Positions 1 through 5,365 of a stretch of DNA of 37,864 nt are shown here, in pieces (the first letter of the stretch is position 1; the number at the start of each line of letters is the position of its first letter). The translations under genes and the position numbers were made by a program. The stretch spans positions 1 to 37,864 of the IMG/VR virus record IMGVR_UViG_3300030419_004862; one strand, 5' to 3'. A model generated the notes under the pieces. The model was given only the letters and a program-made list of their open reading frames with translations, had not been told where the DNA came from and ran no database searches. The stretch is from a virus.

Positions 1-410
1 AAGTTTGCGGTTTGCTCAGCAAAGGAAAGTACACGCTTGGCTAGCTCAATTACATCATCACAGTGCTTATCCAAACCATTAAAGCCAGCGTTACCAGCAC
101 AAATGGCCTTAATATCCTCCGCTGCAGAGCGTAGGTGGCCCGCGTGCTTGGCGATATCAGTGCAACCGGCAAGGATATCATCAATACTGACAGGCCTAGC
201 GGGAATGAGGCGGTATGCGGTCTGACCGTCGTCATCTTTGCCGGCTTCAACAAACAGCGCTAAGATATCGTCGTCATTTTTTATGGCAGCGTTAGCAATC
301 AACACAGCTTCACCGTGTGACTCTGCCTTGAAGTGGATTGCATCCGTCAAAACTGTAGTGTTTTTTGATGCGGTGTCCGAACGATTGTGAAACAGAATAA
401 AATTTTTCAT
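1..410 (-). CDS. Hypothetical early protein, 5' part of a gene that crosses the contig ends
   Basis: The gene starts at ATG 410-408 behind AAAGGAG with 10-base spacing (MKNFILFHNRSD...) and reads without a stop to base 1. If the terminal repeat is collapsed, the frame continues at 37730 and stops at 37700-37702, giving about 146 residues. I recognise no family. The protein is acidic and probably soluble: a beta-rich N-terminal half with a KNDDD stretch, then an alpha-helical half rich in Ala, Asp and Lys. It lies in the leftward accessory arm, with its own candidate promoter and palindrome just upstream (438-466). Its stop overlaps the start of the next gene by 8 bases, which suggests translational coupling. 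Confidence 0.8.
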   Translation of the reverse strand, partial: MKNFILFHNRSDTASKNTTVLTDAIHFKAESHGEAVLIANAAIKNDDDILALFVEAGKDDDGQTAYRLIPARPVSIDDILAGCTDIAKHAGHLRSAAEDIKAICAGNAGFNGLDKHCDDVIELAKRVLSFAEQTAN

Positions 411-530
411 CTTTGTTACACTCCTTTAAGGTGTTTTTGTATGCCATGTTAGGCATAAACCGTCAACGGTCGCAGCGGTAACGCAACGCCGTTGCTCGGT
501 CGTGTGTGTTTTGGTATGTTGATACGGTTG
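411..530. other. Intergenic region between two leftward genes
   Basis: This 120-base gap holds the promoter and palindrome at 438-466, a short hairpin GCAAC-GCC-GTTGC at 483-495, and the leader GGAGTGTAACA (414-424, minus). The same 11-mer stands directly before the first gene of the rightward early arm at 33132-33142. I see no convincing gene here. Confidence 0.6.
438..466 (-). promoter_or_regulatory. Candidate promoter overlapped by a palindrome
   Basis: On the minus strand TTGACG (466-461) is followed after 17 bases by CATACA (443-438), a good -35 and a weak -10. The inverted repeat TATGCC-N6-GGCATA at 440-457 covers the -10 and part of the spacer, as an operator would. The -35 and first spacer bases (TTGACGGTTTATG) resemble those of the promoter at 4478-4506 (TTGACTAGGGTTTATG). 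Activity is inferred. Confidence 0.45.
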
Positions 531-725
531 TTATGCTTCGGGGTCTGGCGTTACGGCGTCAGGCTCCATCTTTTTCAACGTCATTTCGAACACTAAACGA
601 ATTGCAAAGTGAGCGGTTTTAAGCCCGGTTACAATGCCGTGCCTGTATGACATTTCCTTTTTGTATTGTTGTTTTTCTAGCAAGCCTTCTATTGTGGCCA
701 GTGCTACGCCTAGTCCGTCAGTCAT
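531..725 (-). CDS. Small hypothetical protein (64 aa)
   Basis: I chose the start ATG 725-723 (MTDGLGVALATIEGLLEKQQ...). It has AAGGA 8 bases upstream and overlaps the 3' end of the zinc-ribbon gene by 8 bases. A longer reading from 890 is possible but would run through that gene in another frame. The product is mainly alpha-helical, with an acidic, proline-rich C-terminus (DAVTPDPEA). No family is recognised. Function unknown; probably translationally coupled to its upstream neighbour. Confidence 0.6.
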   Translation of the reverse strand: MTDGLGVALATIEGLLEKQQYKKEMSYRHGIVTGLKTAHFAIRLVFEMTLKKMEPDAVTPDPEA

Positions 726-894
726 TGTCGTTATCCTTTTCTTTTTTGCCTTCCAGTGGTTTACAGTCTGTGCAAATCTCGCCGGTATCAGTGACAGTGC
801 CACCGCTGTCTTGGGGTTTGTTGCACTTTTCACAGTAGTAATATTTGCCGGTGTGACCGTCGTATAATTTCCATCTGTCATAAATTCCAAACAT
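718..894 (-). CDS. Small zinc-ribbon protein (58 aa)
   Basis: Starts at ATG 894-892 behind a strong AAAGGAGG with 8-base spacing and ends at TGA 720-718. The product MFGIYDRWKLYDGHTGKYYY... has two cysteine pairs, CEKC near residue 21 and CTDC near residue 42, separated by about 18 residues. This is a typical four-Cys zinc ribbon, followed by a charged KKEKDNDND tail. Such mini-ribbons are common among phage accessory proteins and may bind nucleic acid or a host protein. The strong ribosome binding site and overlapping stop and start favour this frame over the frame read across it. Confidence 0.65.
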   Translation of the reverse strand: MFGIYDRWKLYDGHTGKYYYCEKCNKPQDSGGTVTDTGEICTDCKPLEGKKEKDNDND

Positions 895-895
895 G

Positions 896-1138
896 TTAAG
901 CGCCTCCTTTTGGCTTGGCTAAATCCTTTTCAGTTTTGACTATCTCGGCGGCCCTATCAGCTATATCAGAAGCCCTTAATGCAGGGACTCCAGCAATGTT
1001 TAGGCTGCCGGCCACGTCAACCGGACAGCCTCCCTGCTCAATGCAAGCGATTGCGTAGCGCAGCGCGTGCTCGTCTCTTATTATACGTGGGGCGCTTAAG
1101 TCATACTTAAGGGTCAGTGTTTTTGCCTTGTCTTTCAT
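896..1138 (-). CDS. Hypothetical protein (80 aa)
   Basis: ATG 1138 lies one base after the TAA of the upstream gene, inside the recurring leader GGGAGCTACTAAC. Residues 1-35 are mixed alpha/beta with basic stretches. The rest (GSLNIAGVPALRASDIADRA) looks like a helix-turn-helix-sized helical segment and ends in a lysine-rich tail. I know no family. Its size, leader and coupling match the other accessory genes of this arm. Confidence 0.65.
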   Translation of the reverse strand: MKDKAKTLTLKYDLSAPRIIRDEHALRYAIACIEQGGCPVDVAGSLNIAGVPALRASDIADRAAEIVKTEKDLAKPKGGA

Positions 1139-1139
1139 G

Positions 1140-1580
1140 TTAGTAGCTCCCGTTACCTAGGTTTAAATCGTCGTGGTCAACGCTAACCTTAATGCCTCGA
1201 CATAGCCCACAAGGGCAGGTAGTAACCTGTATGTAATGGTTCTCTAGTTGCTGTTTTAGGAATCGCTCTGACAATAGGGCGTATTTTAGCTCATCTCGCA
1301 GCCATTCGTTTTCTCTGCGGATTTTATCAATGCCGTTAGTGGTTTTGTTTTTCATGTTAGTAGCTCTCACTTTATTGCTGCCAGTCCAAAGGGCTGGATT
1401 TTCAAGCGTTGGGCTAACACCCAAACCCTCCCACATCTGAGCTTTTACATGGAGCCCGCGTAGCATTGCCTTGCCTGCGTGAATTGCTTCTGACTTAGTC
1501 TGAAAAAATACCCGACTAGCCGCCATGCCTTGACGGATTTCAAGCGTGAACCATTTTTCACAATCAGTTTTCTTTTTCAT
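1140..1580 (-). CDS. Hypothetical protein (146 aa), possibly two joined small genes
   Basis: Starts at ATG 1580 behind GGAGCAACTAAA. Residues 1-75 are a small alpha/beta domain (KWFTLEIRQGMAASRVFFQT). Residue 76 is a Met preceded by GAGAGCTACTAAC, the same start module that opens neighbouring genes, so a 71-aa protein may also start at 1355. That second part is coiled-coil-like (KIRRENEWLRDELKYALLSE) and then has a CPCGLC cluster near residue 123. The frame is open across the internal start, so the gene is either a fusion or one that makes both full-length and short products. No family recognised. Confidence 0.6.
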   Translation of the reverse strand: MKKKTDCEKWFTLEIRQGMAASRVFFQTKSEAIHAGKAMLRGLHVKAQMWEGLGVSPTLENPALWTGSNKVRATNMKNKTTNGIDKIRRENEWLRDELKYALLSERFLKQQLENHYIQVTTCPCGLCRGIKVSVDHDDLNLGNGSY

Positions 1581-1581
1581 T

Positions 1582-1683
1582 TTAGTTGCTCCAATTCTGA
1601 CGCGCGTCAGTAATCAAAAACACGGTGTCTGCGATACAAATTGTGGACGTGAATAGCGCGCAAAATATAGTTAGTGTGAACAT
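1582..1683 (-). CDS. Putative mini membrane or secreted protein (33 aa)
   Basis: ATG 1683-1681 follows AAAGGATAACAACACAC. The product begins MFTLTIFCALFTSTICIADT, a hydrophobic segment ending in an Ala/Asp boundary like a signal peptide or single membrane helix, and ends DARQNWSN. Its stop TAA lies inside the start module of the next gene (TGG AGC AAC TAA AATG), the same arrangement as confirmed neighbours, which supports expression. Function unknown. Confidence 0.45.
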   Translation of the reverse strand: MFTLTIFCALFTSTICIADTVFLITDARQNWSN

Positions 1684-1726
1684 GTGTGTTGTTATCCTTT
1701 TTTGTTAGAGTAAAAGCACTCCATAA

Positions 1727-1754
1727 GGTCACCAACTGTTGCTAGTTGGTGACC
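1727..1754 (-). other. Perfect 11-bp hairpin with 6-base loop
   Basis: GGTCACCAACT and AGTTGGTGACC pair completely around GTTGCT. It sits between the stop of the GP88-like gene (1767) and the next small genes. No T-run follows on either strand, so it is not a standard intrinsic terminator. An mRNA-stabilising, RNase III-processing or protein-binding hairpin is likelier. Confidence 0.6.
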
Positions 1755-1766
1755 CTAGCAAAGCTT

Positions 1767-2684
1767 TCACTGGTTGCCGTTCACAGTCTCGCCACTGTCA
1801 AAAGAGACAACAAAACCACTATCGACCGCTTGTTTTTTCTGTGCTTTAGTGCCTTTAGCGCGCAATCCAACAACAAAAGCGCCGGTTTTTGGTGCTCTAA
1901 GGAACCACAAATCATTTGTGTCGCCGTCAATCACTGGGAATCCGTGCCATGTTTTAGGTAATGGGGCTTTTGTGCGTGCGTCAACGTCAAAGACTACCGC
2001 TGCGCCATGGCCAGCGCTCAACATTGCAAGCGCTTGATTGTGTCGCGCTTTACCATCTTTGCGCGAGTAGACACGGCGCACCCTGCCATTAGAGCGCACA
2101 GCGTTAGGAATTGCGCTGTAGTCGTAAAACGTGACGTTAGGGTGTCGCTCTGCACAATCGTCTGCTAATTTCCAATGGTCTGTCGCAACGTTGAATCGAA
2201 ACGCAAGTTTGACGCCAAAGATTGCGGCGCGCATGGCCTCTGAGGCTATCTCACAATCAAGCAATGCGTTGAATCGTTCGCTGTCATACCGCATAGCGAG
2301 CGTACGCCCGATGCGGGCTATCTTGCTACTGGGCAGTGCACCTTGCCCCGTGCGACTACCGACACAGGCAGCTATACAGGCTTCCGTTGCGCCTGGACAT
2401 GCATTGTACCCTTTCAATTCGTCGATGAATTCAGCAGCCTCAAAGGCACTGGATAGCGTGAGCCCTCTGTTTATGTAGCCCGTCTCTGTGCCTTGTGCTT
2501 TGTCTAGTTTGGTCTGACTTCGCGTTATTACTCCGCGTCTACCCTCTAGAATCATCGCAGCTTGCCATGTGACAGCGTCAAACGGTGTCATCTTGCACTG
2601 CTCTGCCATTTTAGGCGGTTTGACGCCTTGTACAATCTGTTGTCGTTTTTGGGCTATTAGTTGTTTTGTCGTTGTCGTTGTCAT
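1767..2684 (-). CDS. GP88-like phage protein (305 aa)
   Basis: Starts at ATG 2684 behind AAAGGGTTTAGCAACC. The protein has a basic N-terminus, then a cysteine cluster near residues 96-107 (CPGATEACIAAC, CX6CX3C) followed by a basic helix and YDSERFNALL. Later come aromatic and histidine motifs (FRFNVATDHWKL, RVYSRKDGKARHN) and a C-terminal domain with FPVIDGDTNDLWFL. This pattern matches my memory of the 'gene product 88' family of phage proteins of unknown function. I could not run a profile search. The Cys cluster suggests metal or iron-sulphur binding. It is the largest gene of the leftward accessory arm. Confidence 0.6.
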   Translation of the reverse strand: MTTTTTKQLIAQKRQQIVQGVKPPKMAEQCKMTPFDAVTWQAAMILEGRRGVITRSQTKLDKAQGTETGYINRGLTLSSAFEAAEFIDELKGYNACPGATEACIAACVGSRTGQGALPSSKIARIGRTLAMRYDSERFNALLDCEIASEAMRAAIFGVKLAFRFNVATDHWKLADDCAERHPNVTFYDYSAIPNAVRSNGRVRRVYSRKDGKARHNQALAMLSAGHGAAVVFDVDARTKAPLPKTWHGFPVIDGDTNDLWFLRAPKTGAFVVGLRAKGTKAQKKQAVDSGFVVSFDSGETVNGNQ

Positions 2685-2712
2685 GGTTGCTAAACCCTTT
2701 TTTTTGTTGGTG

Positions 2713-3234
2713 TTATTGGTTCACGTATTCAAGCGCTTGAAGCGCTTCAAGTATCTTCTCGTCACTTGGGCTGCGCTCGTGCTCGTTGTACCATTCGAGG
2801 TACTCGGCAACGCCGCTTGGGCAGTAGCTGTTAGTTAGCGTTTTGTCGCTATTCCGCGCAATGCGGGCGCATTCTTGGTCAATCCAATTGGTATGTTTGG
2901 ACCATTCCAGCTCACTGAAATGGCTATCGTCGAGCACTGGATAACTAGCCAAACAAGCCTCTATTTCTTCAGCTACCTTATGCGCCGCCGTCTCTGGCCT
3001 AACGATAACAACCTCAAGCCAGCCGCAAGCCCAATGACCGAAGCTGTGAACCTTATGGTCTAGGTTCTCAGGGTCAACGGCCTCTAATGACTCAACAGCA
3101 CAGGTATAGTTGCTACGCTCTAGTGCGTCACTGTCTCGATTTTGACCGATAAAAACTAACCAGTCCTGTTTACTTTCCAGCCCTAAACCCTCCCTATCGA
3201 ATTGAGTTGGAGCGTATTCTTTATATGTAATCAT
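2713..3234 (-). CDS. Conserved phage/plasmid hypothetical protein (173 aa)
   Basis: Starts at ATG 3234 behind AAAGAGGTTTAGCAA. The central block FGHWACGWLEVVIVR, followed by YPVLDDSHFSELEW, matches a pattern I recall from unnamed proteins in many phages and plasmids (FGHWxVGWxE ... YPVLDExxxSxxE). The biochemical role of that group is not known to me. No membrane segment or signal peptide. The start overlaps the end of the preceding 28-aa reading frame by 14 bases. Confidence 0.65.
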   Translation of the reverse strand: MITYKEYAPTQFDREGLGLESKQDWLVFIGQNRDSDALERSNYTCAVESLEAVDPENLDHKVHSFGHWACGWLEVVIVRPETAAHKVAEEIEACLASYPVLDDSHFSELEWSKHTNWIDQECARIARNSDKTLTNSYCPSGVAEYLEWYNEHERSPSDEKILEALQALEYVNQ

Positions 3235-3307
3235 TTGCTAAACCTCTTTTAAGTATTAATGGTGCAACTAGGACCGCCAGCAGTGCCAGCGGTCCCGATT
3301 GGAACAT
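3221..3307 (-). CDS. Putative mini membrane protein (28 aa)
   Basis: The start forms a TAATG overlap with the stop of the upstream gene (TAA 3309-3307, ATG 3307-3305), and the end overlaps the start of the next gene. The product MFQSGPLALLAVLVAPLILK... is one hydrophobic helix plus a charged tail (RGLANDYI). A hairpin GGACCGC-N11-GCGGTCC (3271-3295) lies inside it. The exact stop-start coupling is the main evidence; no ribosome binding site stands out. Confidence 0.4.
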   Translation of the reverse strand: MFQSGPLALLAVLVAPLILKRGLANDYI

Positions 3308-3708
3308 TAATGCTCTATTACAATTGCCTTGCCCTGGTAGCCCATGGCCTTGACTAGGGCCAATAGTTGTTCGCGCACTACCGACAAGCCTTGACCGCTG
3401 GCGCTTTCAGACACCCCAACACCGGCGCTTTCCAGTGCGTCAGCAAAAGCCGCTGAGCGCTTACAGTAGCCCCAGCCGCCAGCAGTACCGTGGCCGCTGT
3501 TGCTGTAATAGTGTTGCTCTGCCATAAGCCACAGCGAGCAATGCACCCTCGATGCGTTGGGCGAGCGCCCCATATACCACCGAGCACACACAACCTCTTT
3601 GAGCCCTTTTTTTGTGTTCACCACAATAGACAGTGCTCGCACTATTTCTTTATCTCCGCCTAAGTTTCTGGCGTTGCTGATTATTGTTTTTGGTAGTGTA
3701 AATTTCAT
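3307..3708 (-). CDS. Conserved phage/plasmid hypothetical protein (133 aa)
   Basis: ATG 3708 lies behind AAAAGGGTTTAGCAA. The protein has a basic N-terminal segment, then RWYMGRSPNASRVHCSLW and a Gly/aromatic block (GHGTAGGWGYCKRSAAFADA), followed by an alpha-helical tail. The block GxAxGxGYxKxSxAxxxAL is familiar from unnamed small proteins of phages and plasmids. I know no function. The start codon overlaps the stop of a 10-codon leader frame (3705-3737) by 4 bases. Confidence 0.65.
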   Translation of the reverse strand: MKFTLPKTIISNARNLGGDKEIVRALSIVVNTKKGLKEVVCARWYMGRSPNASRVHCSLWLMAEQHYYSNSGHGTAGGWGYCKRSAAFADALESAGVGVSESASGQGLSVVREQLLALVKAMGYQGKAIVIEH

Positions 3709-3737
3709 TTGCTAAACCCTTTTTTGGTTAATGACAT
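3705..3737 (-). CDS. Possible 10-codon leader micro-ORF
   Basis: ATG 3737 directly follows a full copy of the GGGAGTAACTAAC start module and encodes MSLTKKGFSK. Its TGA overlaps the ATG of the next gene as ATGA. The frame contains the AAAAAGGGTTTAGC leader that also acts as ribosome binding site for that gene. It may be a coupling leader rather than a working peptide. Confidence 0.3.
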   Translation of the reverse strand: MSLTKKGFSK

Positions 3738-3739
3738 TG

Positions 3740-3937
3740 TTAGTTACTCCCTTGCGAACGGCATAAGTCTAAAAGGTTTTGACGTGCGTCTTCTGCTGAT
3801 TTGGTTGATTGCCCCATGGGGAAACCCTCGACTCCCGCTGATTTTATCTCGCTGTCTGTCCCTTCTAAGGTTGCAATCCAGAGGGACCCAATGCCAATTG
3901 AACGACTGTAAGTGATTTTCACTGATAGGTTTTCCAT
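3740..3937 (-). CDS. Small hypothetical protein (65 aa), weakly HicB-like
   Basis: ATG 3937 lies behind GGGAGTAACTAACCA. The product has a beta-beta-alpha pattern: KITYSRSIGIGSLWIATLEG, then an Asp/Glu stretch, then a helix with ARQNLLDLC. This layout (strand, W-A-T-L-E-G strand, helix with N-L) is reminiscent of the small HicB-type fold, but I see no toxin partner and the similarity is weak. Function unknown. The stop lies in the start module of the following leader frame. Confidence 0.6.
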   Translation of the reverse strand: MENLSVKITYSRSIGIGSLWIATLEGTDSEIKSAGVEGFPMGQSTKSAEDARQNLLDLCRSQGSN

Positions 3938-3940
3938 TGG

Positions 3941-4114
3941 TTAGTTACTCCCTAGGCAAAGTGAGGCGAATAATGCTGCGCTCCGAGCCTCAGTTTTACT
4001 AAGCGCAAGGAATTGAACATCACCGTAATGAACCTCGAACTGGTCCCAAGCTTCGTTATAATAAACTGAGACGCCATGGTCGTAGGACTGGACGTGATTT
4101 AGTTGGTCTTTCAT
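3941..4114 (-). CDS. Small hypothetical protein (57 aa)
   Basis: ATG 4114-4112 follows GGAGCAACTAACCG. The product begins MKDQLNHVQSYDHGVSVYYN and ends ALFASLCLGSN, with its TAA embedded in the next gene's start module. It has a strand-strand-helix pattern (VSVYYNEAWDQFEVHYGDVQ, then KTEARSAALFASL) like the 65-aa neighbour downstream, so the two may be distant paralogues. No named family. Confidence 0.65.
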   Translation of the reverse strand: MKDQLNHVQSYDHGVSVYYNEAWDQFEVHYGDVQFLALSKTEARSAALFASLCLGSN

Positions 4115-4128
4115 CGGTTAGTTGCTCC
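4115..4128 (-). repeat. Start-site module GGAGCAACTAACCG
   Basis: One of a family of short leaders placed directly before start codons in this arm. Other copies, all on the minus strand, are at 1139-1151, 1356-1368, 1581-1592, 3738-3751, 3938-3952 and, diverged, 4440-4453. The consensus is GGGAG(C/T)(A/T)ACTAAC followed by 0-2 bases and ATG. The GGGAG serves as ribosome binding site. In four copies (1139, 1581, 3738 and 3938) the TAA inside the module is the stop codon of the upstream gene. Confidence 0.75.
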
Positions 4129-4439
4129 TAGTGTCCGCGTATGCGGCTTTTAGCTTTATAGATTAATCTTTCAATTGTTGGGATTGTATCGTGACAACCA
4201 GGACAACCGGGCTCGTCAAATTTTCCCATACCATGAGAATAGTCCGGCCACGTTTGACCACACTGTGGGCGTGGGCACTGTTCGCCGCCTCGACCGTCCA
4301 TGGTCTCACCATCTTTTAGAGTTAGGCCAACCAAGTAATAACGCTCAGCGGTTAGTTGATAGAATTTATCAAAGTTTCCCGCGTGGAACGCTTTATGTGC
4401 TGCTAATGAGAGGCTTCTGATTTTCCCGTCTGTTGTCAC
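4128..4439 (-). CDS. Zinc-binding hypothetical protein (103 aa), first gene of the leftward arm
   Basis: The start is GTG 4439-4437, with GGGAG 9 bases upstream in a diverged copy of the recurring start module (GGGAGTGACTACCA). The N-terminal half is helical (LSLAAHKAFHAGNFDKFYQL). The second half has CPRPQCG and, about 18 residues on, CPGCH, a four-Cys zinc site with a nearby His. It ends with a basic helix (ERLIYKAKSRIRGH), consistent with nucleic-acid binding. It is the first gene after the promoter at 4478-4506. No named family. Confidence 0.7.
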   Translation of the reverse strand: MTTDGKIRSLSLAAHKAFHAGNFDKFYQLTAERYYLVGLTLKDGETMDGRGGEQCPRPQCGQTWPDYSHGMGKFDEPGCPGCHDTIPTIERLIYKAKSRIRGH

Positions 4440-4477
4440 TGGTAGTCACTCCCTTTGTTAGTGTTTCAACGCCTCCA

Positions 4478-4506
4478 AGTACAAACGATACATAAACCCT
4501 AGTCAA
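4478..4506 (-). promoter_or_regulatory. Candidate main promoter of the leftward early arm
   Basis: TTGACT (4506-4501), a 17-base spacer and TGTACT (4483-4478) fit a sigma70 promoter with 5/6 and 4/6 matches. Transcription would begin about 30 bases before the GTG start at 4439. A perfect palindrome TTAATCA-A-TGATTAA (4515-4529) lies just upstream of the -35 and could bind a regulator; the flanking sequence is AT-rich. Confidence 0.6.
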
Positions 4507-4514
4507 GCTATTAT

Positions 4515-4529
4515 TTAATCAATGATTAA
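4515..4529. promoter_or_regulatory. Perfect palindrome upstream of the early promoter
   Basis: TTAATCA-A-TGATTAA is a perfect 7-1-7 inverted repeat ending 8 bases upstream of the -35 at 4501-4506. It lies between the HTH gene (4601) and the promoter of the leftward arm, so an operator for that HTH protein or an activator site is plausible. This is inferred from position and symmetry only. Confidence 0.5.
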
Positions 4530-4600
4530 CAATAAGGGTAGGTAATCGAGCGCAGTGGTTTGATTATTGGTGTGTAAATTATTTTTGTTTGGCGTTGTTT

Positions 4601-4945
4601 TTAGTACTTAGGTTTTCGTTTTCTTGGCGGCTTTTTGTCTTTGATTATGTCTAGGAGGTAGCAGGCGGTATTGGGTGGTCTAGTGACGTTGTTGCGCCAA
4701 TTGAATATGGAGGATTCCACGACGCCCAATCTCCAGGCAATAGCTCTAAACGACCAGCCTTTGGTTTTCATATAGTCTGTTGTGTCTTTGACCCATTGAG
4801 CACGTTGTGGCCTTTGTTCTGGTAGTTGGAGGTAGGGCTTTTTGGGTACTGTGATTTTCTTACCGCCACCACCTTTATTTGTTTTGCGTCGTCTTTTTGG
4901 TGGGTTCCAATTAAACCACCATGGGCGCTCTTCATTGTCGTACAT
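4601..4945 (-). CDS. HTH DNA-binding protein, probable phage regulator (114 aa)
   Basis: I prefer the start ATG 4945 (MYDNEERPWWFNWNPPKRRR...). A GTG start at 5023 would give 140 residues but has no usable ribosome binding site. After a basic Lys/Gly-rich linker comes a helix-turn-helix, GWSFRAIAWRLGVVESSIFN, typical of DNA-binding regulators, and a very basic C-terminus (KKPPRKRKPKY). It lies just upstream of the leftward early promoter. A promoter-like TAGACC-17-TACACT would start transcription at or next to the ATG, giving a leaderless message. The alternative reading is a small terminase subunit, which also carries an HTH; none is otherwise found. I favour a regulator. Confidence 0.65.
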   Translation of the reverse strand: MYDNEERPWWFNWNPPKRRRKTNKGGGGKKITVPKKPYLQLPEQRPQRAQWVKDTTDYMKTKGWSFRAIAWRLGVVESSIFNWRNNVTRPPNTACYLLDIIKDKKPPRKRKPKY

Positions 4946-4951
4946 ATATAT

Positions 4952-4980
4952 AGTGTAGGATTTGATATCGGTTTGGTCTA
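4952..4980 (-). promoter_or_regulatory. Candidate promoter giving a leaderless mRNA
   Basis: TAGACC (4980-4975), 17 bases, then TACACT (4957-4952), each 4/6 to consensus. Only six bases (ATATAT) separate the -10 from ATG 4945, so the transcript would start at or near the A of the start codon. This would explain why that ATG lacks a ribosome binding site, as for lambda cI made from PRM. Confidence 0.4.
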
Positions 4981-5365
4981 TGTGGTTTTTTATAACGGGG
5001 GTTGGGTGGGAAGGGACCAGCACCCCTATCCGTCATCCACCTTATTTAATGGGGGGATAGGTGGTGAATATCTGGGAGGCTTGGCGCAATTTTTCTATGG
5101 TGTTGGTGCACTGAACGAGTGTGTATGAGTGTACATCTGTGTAGTAGTGTTCATTTGTACAGTACTGAACATCCGCAGGTGTATATGATGGGGAGTATCC
5201 GATGCGGGTGTGTCGTTGTCGTGTGAGGTAATAGATCTTACCCCATTGCCTCTCTTAGCGGACACCTCGTTCCGGGTGTGGGGTTATGGTAGTTTGTTTG
5301 GCTCTCGCATTAGAGTTCTGGTTAGAAGGGAAGCCCGGAGGAGGAGTGCGAGATCTCGATAAGGT

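Noticed and set aside
4826-5128. Plus-strand reading frame of 100 codons opposite the HTH gene
   Set aside because: TTG start without a convincing ribosome binding site, lies antisense to a clear helix-turn-helix, and is Gly/aromatic-rich as expected for the complement of a C-rich strand.
5235-5352. tRNA-like or CRISPR-like structure in the gene-free region
   Set aside because: No CCA-side acceptor pairing, no anticodon stem and no regularly spaced repeats.
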